A stretch of DNA of 64,000 nt from Acidobacteriota bacterium (lineage in GTDB: Bacteria; Acidobacteriota; Aminicenantia; Aminicenantales; Saccharicenantaceae). Location: assembly GCA_022711665.1 (NCBI GenBank), contig JAKLEN010000008.1, forward strand, positions 62,001-126,000, given 5' to 3'. This document shows, one piece after another, positions 16,997 through 25,260 of the stretch. How positions within the stretch are numbered: the stretch's first letter is position 1; each line of letters opens with the position of its first letter. Below the pieces are notes generated by a model. It saw only the letters and a program-made list of their open reading frames with translations, ran no database searches and had not been told where the DNA came from. Both the position numbers and the translations under genes were made by a program.

Positions 16997-17858
16997 GTTC
17001 CTGGCGAGAGCGGAAGCTTATCTCTTCATCCTTCCAGCCGCGCTTCTCACCGTCGGGATCCTGTATCCTTTCTTGCTGTCGGTCTATTACAGCCTGACCG
17101 ATTACCGGCTGGGCGGCGCGAGCGTCGGCTTCGTCGGGATCAAGAATTATCTCGACCTGTGCCGCGACGCCTCGTTCTGGAAGGCTCTCGAGCTGACCGT
17201 CGGCTATACGGCCGCGGCCCTGGTCGTTCAGATCGGGCTGGGGCTCAGCGGGGCCCTCCTCCTCAACAATGACGTCAAAGGCGTCCAGGCGGCCCGCTCG
17301 CTGATCATCCTGCCGTTGATGATGCCGCCGGTCATCGCGGCCCTGATGTGGAAGATCATCATGGCCCCCAACGGCATCCTGAACGCGCTCGCCGGCCTGA
17401 AAGCCTTCAGCTGGCTGGGCACGACCGGCTCCGCCCTGCCGTCCATCCTCATCATCGACAGCTGGATCTACACGCCCTTTGTCATCGTCATCCTGCTGGC
17501 CGGCCTGCGGTCCCTGCCTCAGGAGCCCTACGAGGCGGCCCGGCTCGACGGCGGGTCCGCCTGGTTCATCTTCCGGAAGCTGACGCTGCCGATGCTGAAG
17601 CCGTTCATCTTCGTGGCCGCGTTGTTTCGAACAATCGATTCTCTTAAGACCTTCGATATCGTTTACGCGACGACCAAGGGCGGTCCGGGAAGCTCGACCA
17701 TGCTGCTCCAGGTCAAGGCCTATTTCGCCTCCTTCCGCCACTACAACATGGGATCGGCCCTGGCCATGATGCTGGTCCTCTGGGCCGTCGTCTACGCGAT
17801 GAGCCAGATCTTCGTCAAGCTCTGGATGAAATCATCCAAGAGCGCGATGGGACGATAG
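16980..17858 (+). CDS. sugar ABC transporter permease, MalF/UgpA type
   Basis: A 292-residue inner-membrane protein with about six transmembrane helices, the first at about residues 12-35. The EAA loop that docks the ATPase reads EAARLDGGSAWFIFRKLTLP, and TKGGPGSSTMLL is a block typical of MalF-type permeases. It imports a carbohydrate or polyol together with the MalG-type partner and two ATPases downstream. The ATG lies within the binding-protein remnant, consistent with an ancestral overlapping operon. Confidence 0.9.
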   Translation: MPIKNRFLARAEAYLFILPAALLTVGILYPFLLSVYYSLTDYRLGGASVGFVGIKNYLDLCRDASFWKALELTVGYTAAALVVQIGLGLSGALLLNNDVKGVQAARSLIILPLMMPPVIAALMWKIIMAPNGILNALAGLKAFSWLGTTGSALPSILIIDSWIYTPFVIVILLAGLRSLPQEPYEAARLDGGSAWFIFRKLTLPMLKPFIFVAALFRTIDSLKTFDIVYATTKGGPGSSTMLLQVKAYFASFRHYNMGSALAMMLVLWAVVYAMSQIFVKLWMKSSKSAMGR

Positions 17859-17860
17859 CC

Positions 17861-18733
17861 ATGAGCAGCCGACGCGAGCTTCTGGGTTCGGTGACCAGGA
17901 AGGCCCTGATCTATGCCGGCTTGGCCGTTATGCTGGCGCTGGCCCTGGCCCCGATCGTCTGGATCTTTTTGATCTCCCTCAAGACGGACAAGGACATCAT
18001 CGCCAGCGTCCCCCGGATCGTCTTCACCCCGACCCTGGAGAACTACAAGGCCATCCTGATCGGGGTCAAGTCCGCGGGAGGCGAAACGGCCCGGCCCGAG
18101 TTCGTCCACTACTTCCTGAACAGCCTGATCATAACCAGCGGGGCCGTGCTGGTGTCCCTCCTGGCCGGGGTGCCGGCGGCCTACGCCCTGGCCCGGTTCA
18201 AGATCAAGCTCAAGGAGAACATCGCCTTCACGTTCCTGAGCTTCAGGTTCGCGCCCGAGATCGCCGTCATCATCCCCATCTTCGTCATCTACCGGAGCCT
18301 GGGGCTGTACAACACCTATGTCGGCATGATCCTCGTCTACCAGCTCGTCACCCTGCCCCTGATCATCTGGCTCATGCGCGGCTATTTCGAGGACATCCCC
18401 GAGTCGATCGAACAGGCGGCCCGCCTTGACGGTTATTCCCGGTTCGCTATCTTCCGCAAGATTTGCCTGCCGCTGGTCAAGCCGGGCCTGGCTTCGACCG
18501 CCATCCTGGCCTTCATCTTCGCCTGGAACAATTTCATCTTCGGGCTCGTCCTGGGCGCGAAGGAGACCTTCCCGGTCACCGTGGGCATGCTCGGCTTCAT
18601 TTCGTACGAGTCGGTCCTCTGGGGGCAGATGGCGGCGGCCTCGATGGTGACCATCCTGCCCGAGATCGTCATCGCGCTGTTCATCCAGAAATACCTGGTC
18701 CGGGGCCTCAGCTTCGGGGCGGTGAGGGGTTAG
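17861..18733 (+). CDS. sugar ABC transporter permease, MalG/UgpE type
   Basis: A 290-residue permease with about six helices. The EAA loop reads EQAARLDGYSRFAIFRKICLP, and FAWNNFIFGLVLG matches the conserved FxxxWNxF segment of MalG-like proteins. It begins 2 bases after the first permease stops, so the pair is translationally coupled and forms the heterodimeric channel. Confidence 0.9.
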   Translation: MSSRRELLGSVTRKALIYAGLAVMLALALAPIVWIFLISLKTDKDIIASVPRIVFTPTLENYKAILIGVKSAGGETARPEFVHYFLNSLIITSGAVLVSLLAGVPAAYALARFKIKLKENIAFTFLSFRFAPEIAVIIPIFVIYRSLGLYNTYVGMILVYQLVTLPLIIWLMRGYFEDIPESIEQAARLDGYSRFAIFRKICLPLVKPGLASTAILAFIFAWNNFIFGLVLGAKETFPVTVGMLGFISYESVLWGQMAAASMVTILPEIVIALFIQKYLVRGLSFGAVRG

Positions 18734-18736
18734 GCC

Positions 18737-19840
18737 ATGGCCGCCGTGACGTTCGCTGGCGTGACCAAGAGATACGGCAAGCTGGTCGCCGTCGACCGGA
18801 TGGACCTGGAGATCGGGCCGGCCGAGTTCTTCGTCATCCTCGGGCCGGCGGGGGCGGGCAAGACCACGACGCTCAAGATGATCGCCCGGATCGAGGATGT
18901 TTCGGAAGGGGAGATCCGGATCGACGGGGAGCGGATCACGGGCCCGGACGCGCCGGAGCCCGACGCGGCCATGATCTTCGAGAACTACGCCCTTTATCCC
19001 CACCTGACGGTCTTCGACAATATCGCTTTCCCCCTGAGGTCGAGGCGCCGCCAGACCGGCCCCGCCGAGATCGCGGCCCGGGTCGGGGAAATCGCCCGCA
19101 TGCTCGAGATCGAGGGCCTGCTCGAGAGACGCCCGGCCGAGCTCAGCGGCGGGCAGCGGCAGAGGGTCTCGCTCGGCCGGGCTCTCGTCCGGAAGCCCAA
19201 AGTCTTCCTGATGGACGAGCCCCTGTCCCACCTCGACGCCAAGCTGAGGCACCAGATGCGCCGGGAGCTCAAGAAGCTCAAGGGCCGGCTCGAATCGGCG
19301 GTCGTTTTCGTCACGCATGATTATATGGAAGCGCTGTCCCTGGCCGACAGGATCGCCGTCCTCGACAAGGGCCGGATCCATCAGGTGGGCACCCCCGAGG
19401 AGGTTTACACGGCGCCGGAGGATATCTTCGTGGCCTCCCAGCTCGGCTACCCGCGGATCAACCTGGTCGAGGGGCGGGTCCTCGTTCGGGGAGACGGCCT
19501 CGCCTTCGCCTCCCGGGACCAGGCCCTGGCTTTCCCCGTACCGGCCAAGCTTCGCAGGCGCCTGGAGGAGCTGAGCCAGGGAGAGATCACCGCTGGCATC
19601 CGGCCGGCCGCGATCGGGATCGTAACGGCGGAAGCGCCCGGCGCGGTCCGGGCCGTCCGCCTGATGACCGAGCGGCTGGGGAACAGGCACATTCTGTTCG
19701 CTGCGGTCGGAGGGACGTCGCTGGCCGTCACCGCGGACCGGGCCGAGTTGCCCGAGGCGGGAGAGGGGCTGTTCCTTTCCGTCCAGCCCGAAGACGTCCT
19801 CTATTTCGGCCCTTCGGGACAGAGGATCAAAGAGGGTTAA
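18737..19840 (+). CDS. ABC transporter ATP-binding protein with Glu Q-loop (first of pair)
   Basis: A 367-residue MalK/UgpC-type ATPase: Walker A GPAGAGKT (36-43), signature LSGGQRQ (136-142), Walker B FLMDEP with Glu161, D-loop SHLD, H-loop His194, and a C-terminal OB-type regulatory domain from about residue 235. The Q-loop, normally Phe-Gln-Asn-Tyr-Ala, reads Phe-Glu-Asn-Tyr-Ala (Glu82). It starts 3 bases after the MalG-type permease. Together with the next gene it probably forms a heterodimer, as in transporters with two distinct ATPases. Confidence 0.9.
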   Translation: MAAVTFAGVTKRYGKLVAVDRMDLEIGPAEFFVILGPAGAGKTTTLKMIARIEDVSEGEIRIDGERITGPDAPEPDAAMIFENYALYPHLTVFDNIAFPLRSRRRQTGPAEIAARVGEIARMLEIEGLLERRPAELSGGQRQRVSLGRALVRKPKVFLMDEPLSHLDAKLRHQMRRELKKLKGRLESAVVFVTHDYMEALSLADRIAVLDKGRIHQVGTPEEVYTAPEDIFVASQLGYPRINLVEGRVLVRGDGLAFASRDQALAFPVPAKLRRRLEELSQGEITAGIRPAAIGIVTAEAPGAVRAVRLMTERLGNRHILFAAVGGTSLAVTADRAELPEAGEGLFLSVQPEDVLYFGPSGQRIKEG

Positions 19841-19841
19841 C

Positions 19842-20948
19842 ATGGCCGAGGTCAGGCTCGAAGGGGTTCGCAAGGAGTTCCTCTCCGGAGGGAAGAAGGT
19901 CACGGCCGTCCGGGACGTCGACCTCCGCTGCCGCGACGGCGAGATCATGGTCTTCCTGGGCCCTTCGGGGTGCGGCAAAACCACGACCATGCGCCTGATC
20001 GCCGGGCTCGAGTCGGCCTCGGCGGGGGAGATACATATCGGCGAGAGGCGGGTCGACGGCCTCGAGCCGGGCAAGCGGCGGGTGGCCCTGGCCTTCGAGA
20101 ACTACGCCCTCTACCCGCCGCTGACCGTCAAGGAGAACATCGTCTTTCCCCTTCGGGCCTCGATGCGCAGCCCGGCCGAGATCGAATCGCGGTTGAGCGA
20201 GATCGCCTCGCTGCTCGAGATCGACCAGGTCCTGGAACGCAAGCCGGGCCAGCTCGGCGGCGGACAGCAGCAGATGGTGTCGCTGGCCCGCTGCCTCATC
20301 CGGGACGCGGACGTCTATCTGATGGACGAGCCCCTGTCCCACCTGGACTCCGACCAGCGCGTCAAGGTCCGGGCCCGTCTCAGGGCCCTGCATGACAGGA
20401 CGCGCCGGACGATGATCTATGTGACGCACGATCAGCTGGAGGGCCTGGCCCTGGCCGACCGGATCGCGGTCATGAACGGGGGCCAGGTGCAGCAGGTCGA
20501 CACTCCCGACGGCGTCTATTCCCGGCCGGCGAACACGTTCGTCGCCGGCTTCGTCGGCGAGCCGCCCATGAATTTCCTGGCCGGCCGGCTGGAGGGCGAC
20601 GGGGCCGCCCCGTCGTTCCTGTCCGAGGACGGGAGCCTCCGTCTCCCGATCGGGCCGGCGCCGTTCTCCGGGCCCCGGACGATCCTGCCCGGCCAGCCGG
20701 TCACGCTCGGCATCAGGCCCGAGCATATCCGCCTGGCCGGCGGTCAGCCCGGGGACGCTCTGGAGGCTTCCGTCGAGGTCTATGAATCGCTCGGCGAGGA
20801 AGGCGTCCTCGAGGTCCGCCGCGGCCGGAACGTCCTGACCCTCCTGACCAAACCCGGCCTGTCCCTGAAGCGCGGCCAGCCGGTCGAGATAGGCCCCGAT
20901 GTCCAGAAGATCATCCTGTTCGATCCCCGAACGGGGGAACGCTTATAA
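19842..20948 (+). CDS. ABC transporter ATP-binding protein with Glu Q-loop (second of pair)
   Basis: A 368-residue MalK-like ATPase with Walker A GPSGCGKT (40-47), Walker B YLMDEP, H-loop in VTHDQLEG and a C-terminal regulatory domain. The Q-loop is again Phe-Glu-Asn (Glu86) and the signature is LGGGQQQ rather than LSGGQ, so the Ser that contacts the gamma phosphate is Gly. This may make one of the two ATP sites less active. It begins 1 base after the preceding stop. Two different ATPases next to one permease pair suggest an asymmetric heterodimer. Confidence 0.9.
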   Translation: MAEVRLEGVRKEFLSGGKKVTAVRDVDLRCRDGEIMVFLGPSGCGKTTTMRLIAGLESASAGEIHIGERRVDGLEPGKRRVALAFENYALYPPLTVKENIVFPLRASMRSPAEIESRLSEIASLLEIDQVLERKPGQLGGGQQQMVSLARCLIRDADVYLMDEPLSHLDSDQRVKVRARLRALHDRTRRTMIYVTHDQLEGLALADRIAVMNGGQVQQVDTPDGVYSRPANTFVAGFVGEPPMNFLAGRLEGDGAAPSFLSEDGSLRLPIGPAPFSGPRTILPGQPVTLGIRPEHIRLAGGQPGDALEASVEVYESLGEEGVLEVRRGRNVLTLLTKPGLSLKRGQPVEIGPDVQKIILFDPRTGERL

Positions 20949-20999
20949 TCCGGCGCCGGGCGGCGTTTCCGGCCCGGCCCCACGAGACAAGGAGGAACT

Positions 21000-22022
21000 A
21001 TGAAGGCGGCGGTTTTCACGGCTCCAAAGCAGGTTGAGGTGCGGGACGTGCCGATCCCCGAGATCAAGGATGACGAGGTGCTGATCAAGGTCAAGGCGGT
21101 CGGCCTCTGCGGCACGGATATCCATATCTTCAAAGGGGAATACTTCACCGAATTCCCGGTCATCCCCGGCCACGAGTTTTCCGGCGTCGTCGACCGGGTC
21201 GGCCGGGGCGTCCGCTATTTCAAGGAAGGGGACCGGGTGACGGCGGATCCCAACGTCTTTTGCGAAGCCTGTTATTTCTGCAAGCGGAACCTCCAGAACC
21301 ATTGCGAGGACCTGCGGGTCATCGGGGTCTCCGGTTGTCAGGCCAACGGGGCCTTCGCGGAATACGTGGCGGTGCCGTTCAAGAACGTCTTCCCGCTCGA
21401 CGACGCGATCAGCTTCACCCAAGGCGCCTTCGTCGAGCCGCTCGCCTGCGTGGCCCATGGCCTTGATCTGGCCGGGATCCGGTTCGGCAGCGATGTGCTC
21501 GTCGTCGGCGCCGGACCGATCGGCCTGCTGCTCCTTCAGAGCCTCAAGGCCGCCGGCGCGGCCCGCGTCGTCGTCCTGGACCTGGACGCCGAAAAGCTGA
21601 GGATGGCCCGCGAGCTGGGCGCCGACCTCACCTTCGCGGCCGACGGCCGCGAGCCGGAGGCCCTGAAGGCCGTCGCTCCCCGCGGCTTCGACTACGTCGT
21701 CGACGCGACGGGGATCCCCGCGATCATCGAGAAGTCCTTCGCCTACCTGAAAAAGGCGGGGACCTTCCTGGTTTTCGGCGTTTGCCCGAAGGATTCGAAG
21801 ATCAGCGTCAATCCCTATGAGATCTTCCTCAACGATTGGAAGATCGTCGGCTCGTTCGCGATCCGCAAGAACTTCCATCAGTCCATCCTGATGCTGTCCA
21901 GCGGCAAGGTCCGGACCGATCCGCTCCTGTCCCTGCGGTACCCTCTGGAGAAGTTCCCGGAGCTCCTGAGCCGGAAGATGAGCCAGCTCGATCTCATGAA
22001 GGTCCAGATCTCTTTTGAATGA
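21000..22022 (+). CDS. zinc-dependent medium-chain dehydrogenase (sorbitol/threonine dehydrogenase-like)
   Basis: A 340-residue MDR enzyme. Catalytic zinc ligands are Cys37 (GLCGTD) and His58/Glu59 (GHEFSG); structural zinc is held by Cys88, Cys91, Cys94 and Cys102. The nucleotide site is VVGAGPIG. These enzymes oxidise polyols or L-threonine with NAD. AAGGAGG precedes the ATG. Its place 51 bases after the ABC ATPases suggests it oxidises the imported polyol or sugar, which is inference; the substrate is not readable. Confidence 0.87.
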   Translation: MKAAVFTAPKQVEVRDVPIPEIKDDEVLIKVKAVGLCGTDIHIFKGEYFTEFPVIPGHEFSGVVDRVGRGVRYFKEGDRVTADPNVFCEACYFCKRNLQNHCEDLRVIGVSGCQANGAFAEYVAVPFKNVFPLDDAISFTQGAFVEPLACVAHGLDLAGIRFGSDVLVVGAGPIGLLLLQSLKAAGAARVVVLDLDAEKLRMARELGADLTFAADGREPEALKAVAPRGFDYVVDATGIPAIIEKSFAYLKKAGTFLVFGVCPKDSKISVNPYEIFLNDWKIVGSFAIRKNFHQSILMLSSGKVRTDPLLSLRYPLEKFPELLSRKMSQLDLMKVQISFE

Positions 22023-22103
22023 GGGCCGCGCCGGCGGTCGCGAAGGAATCCTTTGATTTGCCCGGTTCAATCTGTCAAGATATGGCTTTGGAGGTATGAA
22101 GCC

Positions 22104-22685
22104 ATGAAGCTCTTTCGGCTCATTGCCGGCGCTACGGCCGCTGCGGCGGCGCTGGCTCTTCTCCCGGTTGTCGCGGCACAACCCGGCGCCGCCCAGGGCC
22201 CGGTTTTCGACCCTCCGATGCTTGTCACCTCGGCCGGCCAGAGCCCGGACGTCCAGTTGGCCGTCGTCCTGGCCAAGCGGGCCGGCATCGAGACGAAATT
22301 GGCCAAGCTGGCCGCCGCCAAGGACCTCGAGGGGGCCGGGACGCTCGGCCTCGTCGTCGGGGCCAGCCTGAAAGGCCTCGGCGCGGCGGGCCTCGACACC
22401 GCCAAGGAAAAGGCGCGGGTCCAGGCCCTGCTGGCCGAGGCGGCCAGGAGAAAGATCCCCGTTCTCTTCCTCCATCTCGGCGGGGAGCAGCGCCGCGGCG
22501 AGCTGACCGACGCCATGGTCGCCGAGTACCTGCCGGCGGCCCGGATGGCCGTCATCGTCAAGTCGGCCGACGGGGACGGCCTGTTCTCGAAGATCTGCTG
22601 GGCCCGCGGCATCCCTCTCGTGGCCGTCGAGAAAACGGCCGAGGCCGCCGAGGTCCTCAAGAGCGCGTTTAAGCCCAAGGCCTGA
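22104..22685 (+). CDS. secreted DUF6305-like protein
   Basis: A 193-residue protein with a signal peptide (residues about 1-30) and a compact domain beginning MLVTSAGQSPDVQLA. I recognise this opening as the hallmark of DUF6305-type proteins, which occur beside DctM-type permeases; the function is unknown. A small Rossmann-like fold seems likely from the alternating strands and helices. GGAGGT is 8 bases before the ATG at 22104; an ATG at 22096 closes after three codons. The next gene starts 25 bases after the stop. Confidence 0.7.
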   Translation: MKLFRLIAGATAAAAALALLPVVAAQPGAAQGPVFDPPMLVTSAGQSPDVQLAVVLAKRAGIETKLAKLAAAKDLEGAGTLGLVVGASLKGLGAAGLDTAKEKARVQALLAEAARRKIPVLFLHLGGEQRRGELTDAMVAEYLPAARMAVIVKSADGDGLFSKICWARGIPLVAVEKTAEAAEVLKSAFKPKA

Positions 22686-22710
22686 CCGCCGGGACGGAAA
22701 GGCCGAGAGC

Positions 22711-23979
22711 TTGCCTGAATACGCCGTTTTCCTGATCATGGTGGCCGTCTTCGTGGCGGCGGCCGCCGTCCTGAAATGGCCCATCGGGCTCTGCCTCATG
22801 GGCGCGGCCGTGGCCGGCGCCCTGGCCGGGGGCGAGGGCCTGCCGCTTCGGCATCTCGTCGAGGGCAGCTTCGGCTTCTTCGACGTCATGCTGATCATCC
22901 TCACGGCCGTCCTGTTCATGAAAGTTCTCCAGGCCTCGGGCGCGCTCGACAGCCTGGCCGCCGTCCTGCTCCGGGTGTTCCACCGGAGGAAGGCGCTCCT
23001 CCTCCTGACGGCCAATCTCCTAGTCATGTTCCCGGGGATGATCACCGGCTCCTCGACGGCCAGCGTCCTGACCTCGGGGCCGCTTGTCGCCCCGGTCCTC
23101 ATGAAGCTCGGGCTCACGCCGCTCCGGACGGGGGCCTTCATCGCCATGGCCGCGGTGCTGGGGATGATCGCTCCGCCCATCAACATCCTGGTCATGATCA
23201 TGGGCGGTGGCGTCGACATGCCCTATGTCGGAGTAACGCTGCCGCTCCTCGTCATCGTCGTGCCGCTGGCGGTCGTCATCCCGCTCTGGATCGGCTTCCG
23301 GCACGTCAAGGTCGTCGACGCGGAAGAGATGAAGGCCATCCTGCCTCCCTCGGTCTACGGGACCTACGGGCTGAAGCTCTACCTGCCGCTCCTGGCCGTC
23401 ATCGGACTGATGATCGGCGAGCGGGCCCTGGTCCGCGTCATGCCCGATCCCGGCATCCCCGGCATCTTCCTGGCCGGCAGCCTCCTCGGCGCGGTCTGCG
23501 GCCGCCGCTTCAACTTCTGGAAGGTCAGCCGCCGGGCCGTCGAGGAGGCCATGCCCATCCTGACCATCCTGGCCGGCGTGGGCATGTTCATCCAGGTCAT
23601 GACCCTGACCGGGGCCCGGGGCTGGATCGTCATGACCTTCCTGTCCCTGCCCGGCGCCCTCCTCTACGTGGCCATCGCCCTGGGCATGCCCGTCTTCGGC
23701 GGCATCTCGGCCTTCGGGGCCAGCTCCATCCTCGGGGTGCCGTTCATCCTGGCCCTCATCAGCAAGAACGCCCTGATCACCGCGACCGCCCTGTCGGCCA
23801 TCGTCGGCCTCGGCGATCTCATCCCGCCGGCGGCGCTGGCCGGCCGGTTCGCCGGCCAGGTCGTCGGCGAGCGGAGCTTCACCCGCATCCTCCGGTACTG
23901 CCTCGTCCCGGCCCTGGCCATCCTGGCCTGGGCCATCGCCATACTGCTCAACGCCTCGTTCCTGGACCGGTTCATCTAG
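22711..23979 (+). CDS. DctM/TRAP-large-subunit-type permease
   Basis: A 422-residue protein with about 11-12 hydrophobic helices. Family features include FPGMITGSSTASVLTSGPLVAPVL near one third and GDLIPPAALAGR near the C-terminus, resembling the helical hairpin repeats of TRAP large subunits. The likely start is TTG 22711; an ATG at 22738 is possible. No solute receptor (DctP) or classical small subunit (DctQ) is adjacent, so the DUF6305-like protein and the 47-residue protein downstream may replace them. The substrate is unknown. Confidence 0.78.
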   Translation: MPEYAVFLIMVAVFVAAAAVLKWPIGLCLMGAAVAGALAGGEGLPLRHLVEGSFGFFDVMLIILTAVLFMKVLQASGALDSLAAVLLRVFHRRKALLLLTANLLVMFPGMITGSSTASVLTSGPLVAPVLMKLGLTPLRTGAFIAMAAVLGMIAPPINILVMIMGGGVDMPYVGVTLPLLVIVVPLAVVIPLWIGFRHVKVVDAEEMKAILPPSVYGTYGLKLYLPLLAVIGLMIGERALVRVMPDPGIPGIFLAGSLLGAVCGRRFNFWKVSRRAVEEAMPILTILAGVGMFIQVMTLTGARGWIVMTFLSLPGALLYVAIALGMPVFGGISAFGASSILGVPFILALISKNALITATALSAIVGLGDLIPPAALAGRFAGQVVGERSFTRILRYCLVPALAILAWAIAILLNASFLDRFI

Positions 23980-23987
23980 AGGAGAGC

Positions 23988-24131
23988 ATGGACATCGTCT
24001 ACCGCCTCATCGTCCTTTACTTCTCCGCGCTCATCGTCCTCGGCGTCTTCGGGCGGAAGAGGCTCCGGGACCGGATTGGCCCGGTCGTCGTCCTGGCGCT
24101 CTTCGCTCTCCGCCTGTTCCTGATCAAGTGA
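23988..24131 (+). CDS. 47-residue membrane protein between DctM-type permease and deacylase
   Basis: A short gene with ribosome site AGAGGAGAG directly upstream and tight spacing to both neighbours (8 bases after the permease stop, 4 before the next ATG). The protein has two hydrophobic stretches (about residues 4-20 and 32-46) separated by a basic turn GRKRLRDR, so two short transmembrane segments. I know no family for it. Its position suggests an accessory subunit of the permease. Confidence 0.7.
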   Translation: MDIVYRLIVLYFSALIVLGVFGRKRLRDRIGPVVVLALFALRLFLIK

Positions 24132-24135
24132 TGCC

Positions 24136-25260
24136 ATGAAGACGAGCCGGACATCTCTCCTGACGGCCGCCGGGCTCCTGGTCCTGGGCGCCGCGGCGGC
24201 CTTCCTGGCCGGCCGCTCGTTCCTGAGCATGAGGGCGGCCGAGGCCATCCATCCCGCTCCCGGCCTGACGCGGCAGGCGCTCCTCAGCGACTACTTCCCG
24301 GCCCTGGCCGGCACGCCTGGCGACACCGACGTCTACGTCTTCGAGGGTCCCGAGGCCGGGGGGACGGTGCTCGTCACCGGCGGCGCCCATCCCAACGAGC
24401 CGGCCGGCTTCATCGCCGCCGTCGTCCTGGTCGAGAACCTCCGCGCGCTCCGGGGCCGGGTCGTCGTCATCCCCCGGGCCAACGCCAGCGGCTTCACCTG
24501 CAACGATCCCCAGGAGGCCAACCCGCAGCGATTCACGGTCCCGTCGCGGAGCGGGCCGCGGCAGTTCCGCCTGGGATCGAGGCTATCCAACCCCGTCCAC
24601 CAATGGCCGGACCCGACGCTGTACGAGAACCCGGCCGGGCAGATGCTCTCGGCCTCCGAGGTGCGCAACCTCAACCGCTGCTATCCCGGGCGGCCGCGGG
24701 GCTACCTGACCGAGCGGACGGCCTTCGGGATCATGGAGGTCATCCGCCGGGAGCGGGTCGATCTCGGCATCGACCTTCACGAGTCGGCGCCCGAGTACCC
24801 GGTCATCAACGCCATCGTCTTCCACGACGACAGCGCCGAGCTGGCCGCCCTGGCCCAGATGTCGCTCCAGGACGAAGGGCTCGACTTCCGTCTCGAGGCT
24901 TCGCCGCAGAACCTGAGGGGCCTGAGCCACCGGGAGTGGGGCGACGCGGCGGGCATCAAGGCCCTGCTGATCGAGACGCCGAATCCCGTTCAGGGCCGGC
25001 TGAAGGGACGGACGACCGCCGCCCTCGTCGTCGAGGGCAAGGACAAGGCCTACCTCAAGGCCGCGCGGCTGGGGCGGCTGTTCGTCCCCTACGACGAGAA
25101 GGGCATTCCCCTCGAAGAGCGGGTGGCCAGGCACCTGGCCGCCATCTCGGCCATCCTCCGGAGCCAGGCCGAGGTCGACCCGGCCAAGGCGGTCGAGGTC
25201 GAGGGCCTGCCCGGCCGGGCCGGGATCCTGGAAGACGGGCTCGGGCCCTTCCTGCGCTAA
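24136..25260 (+). CDS. membrane-anchored M14-type deacylase (succinylglutamate desuccinylase/aspartoacylase family)
   Basis: A 374-residue protein with one N-terminal anchor (about 8-27) and a zinc carboxypeptidase-like domain. Zinc ligands are His85 and Glu88 (GGAHPNEPAG) and His215 (IDLHESAPEYP); NLNRCYPG matches the family's NxNRxxPG substrate block. Family members hydrolyse N-acyl amino acids. The signal anchor places the enzyme outside the cytoplasm, where it could act on substrates of the linked permease. Its stop overlaps the convergent protease stop by 3 bases. Confidence 0.82.
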   Translation: MKTSRTSLLTAAGLLVLGAAAAFLAGRSFLSMRAAEAIHPAPGLTRQALLSDYFPALAGTPGDTDVYVFEGPEAGGTVLVTGGAHPNEPAGFIAAVVLVENLRALRGRVVVIPRANASGFTCNDPQEANPQRFTVPSRSGPRQFRLGSRLSNPVHQWPDPTLYENPAGQMLSASEVRNLNRCYPGRPRGYLTERTAFGIMEVIRRERVDLGIDLHESAPEYPVINAIVFHDDSAELAALAQMSLQDEGLDFRLEASPQNLRGLSHREWGDAAGIKALLIETPNPVQGRLKGRTTAALVVEGKDKAYLKAARLGRLFVPYDEKGIPLEERVARHLAAISAILRSQAEVDPAKAVEVEGLPGRAGILEDGLGPFLR

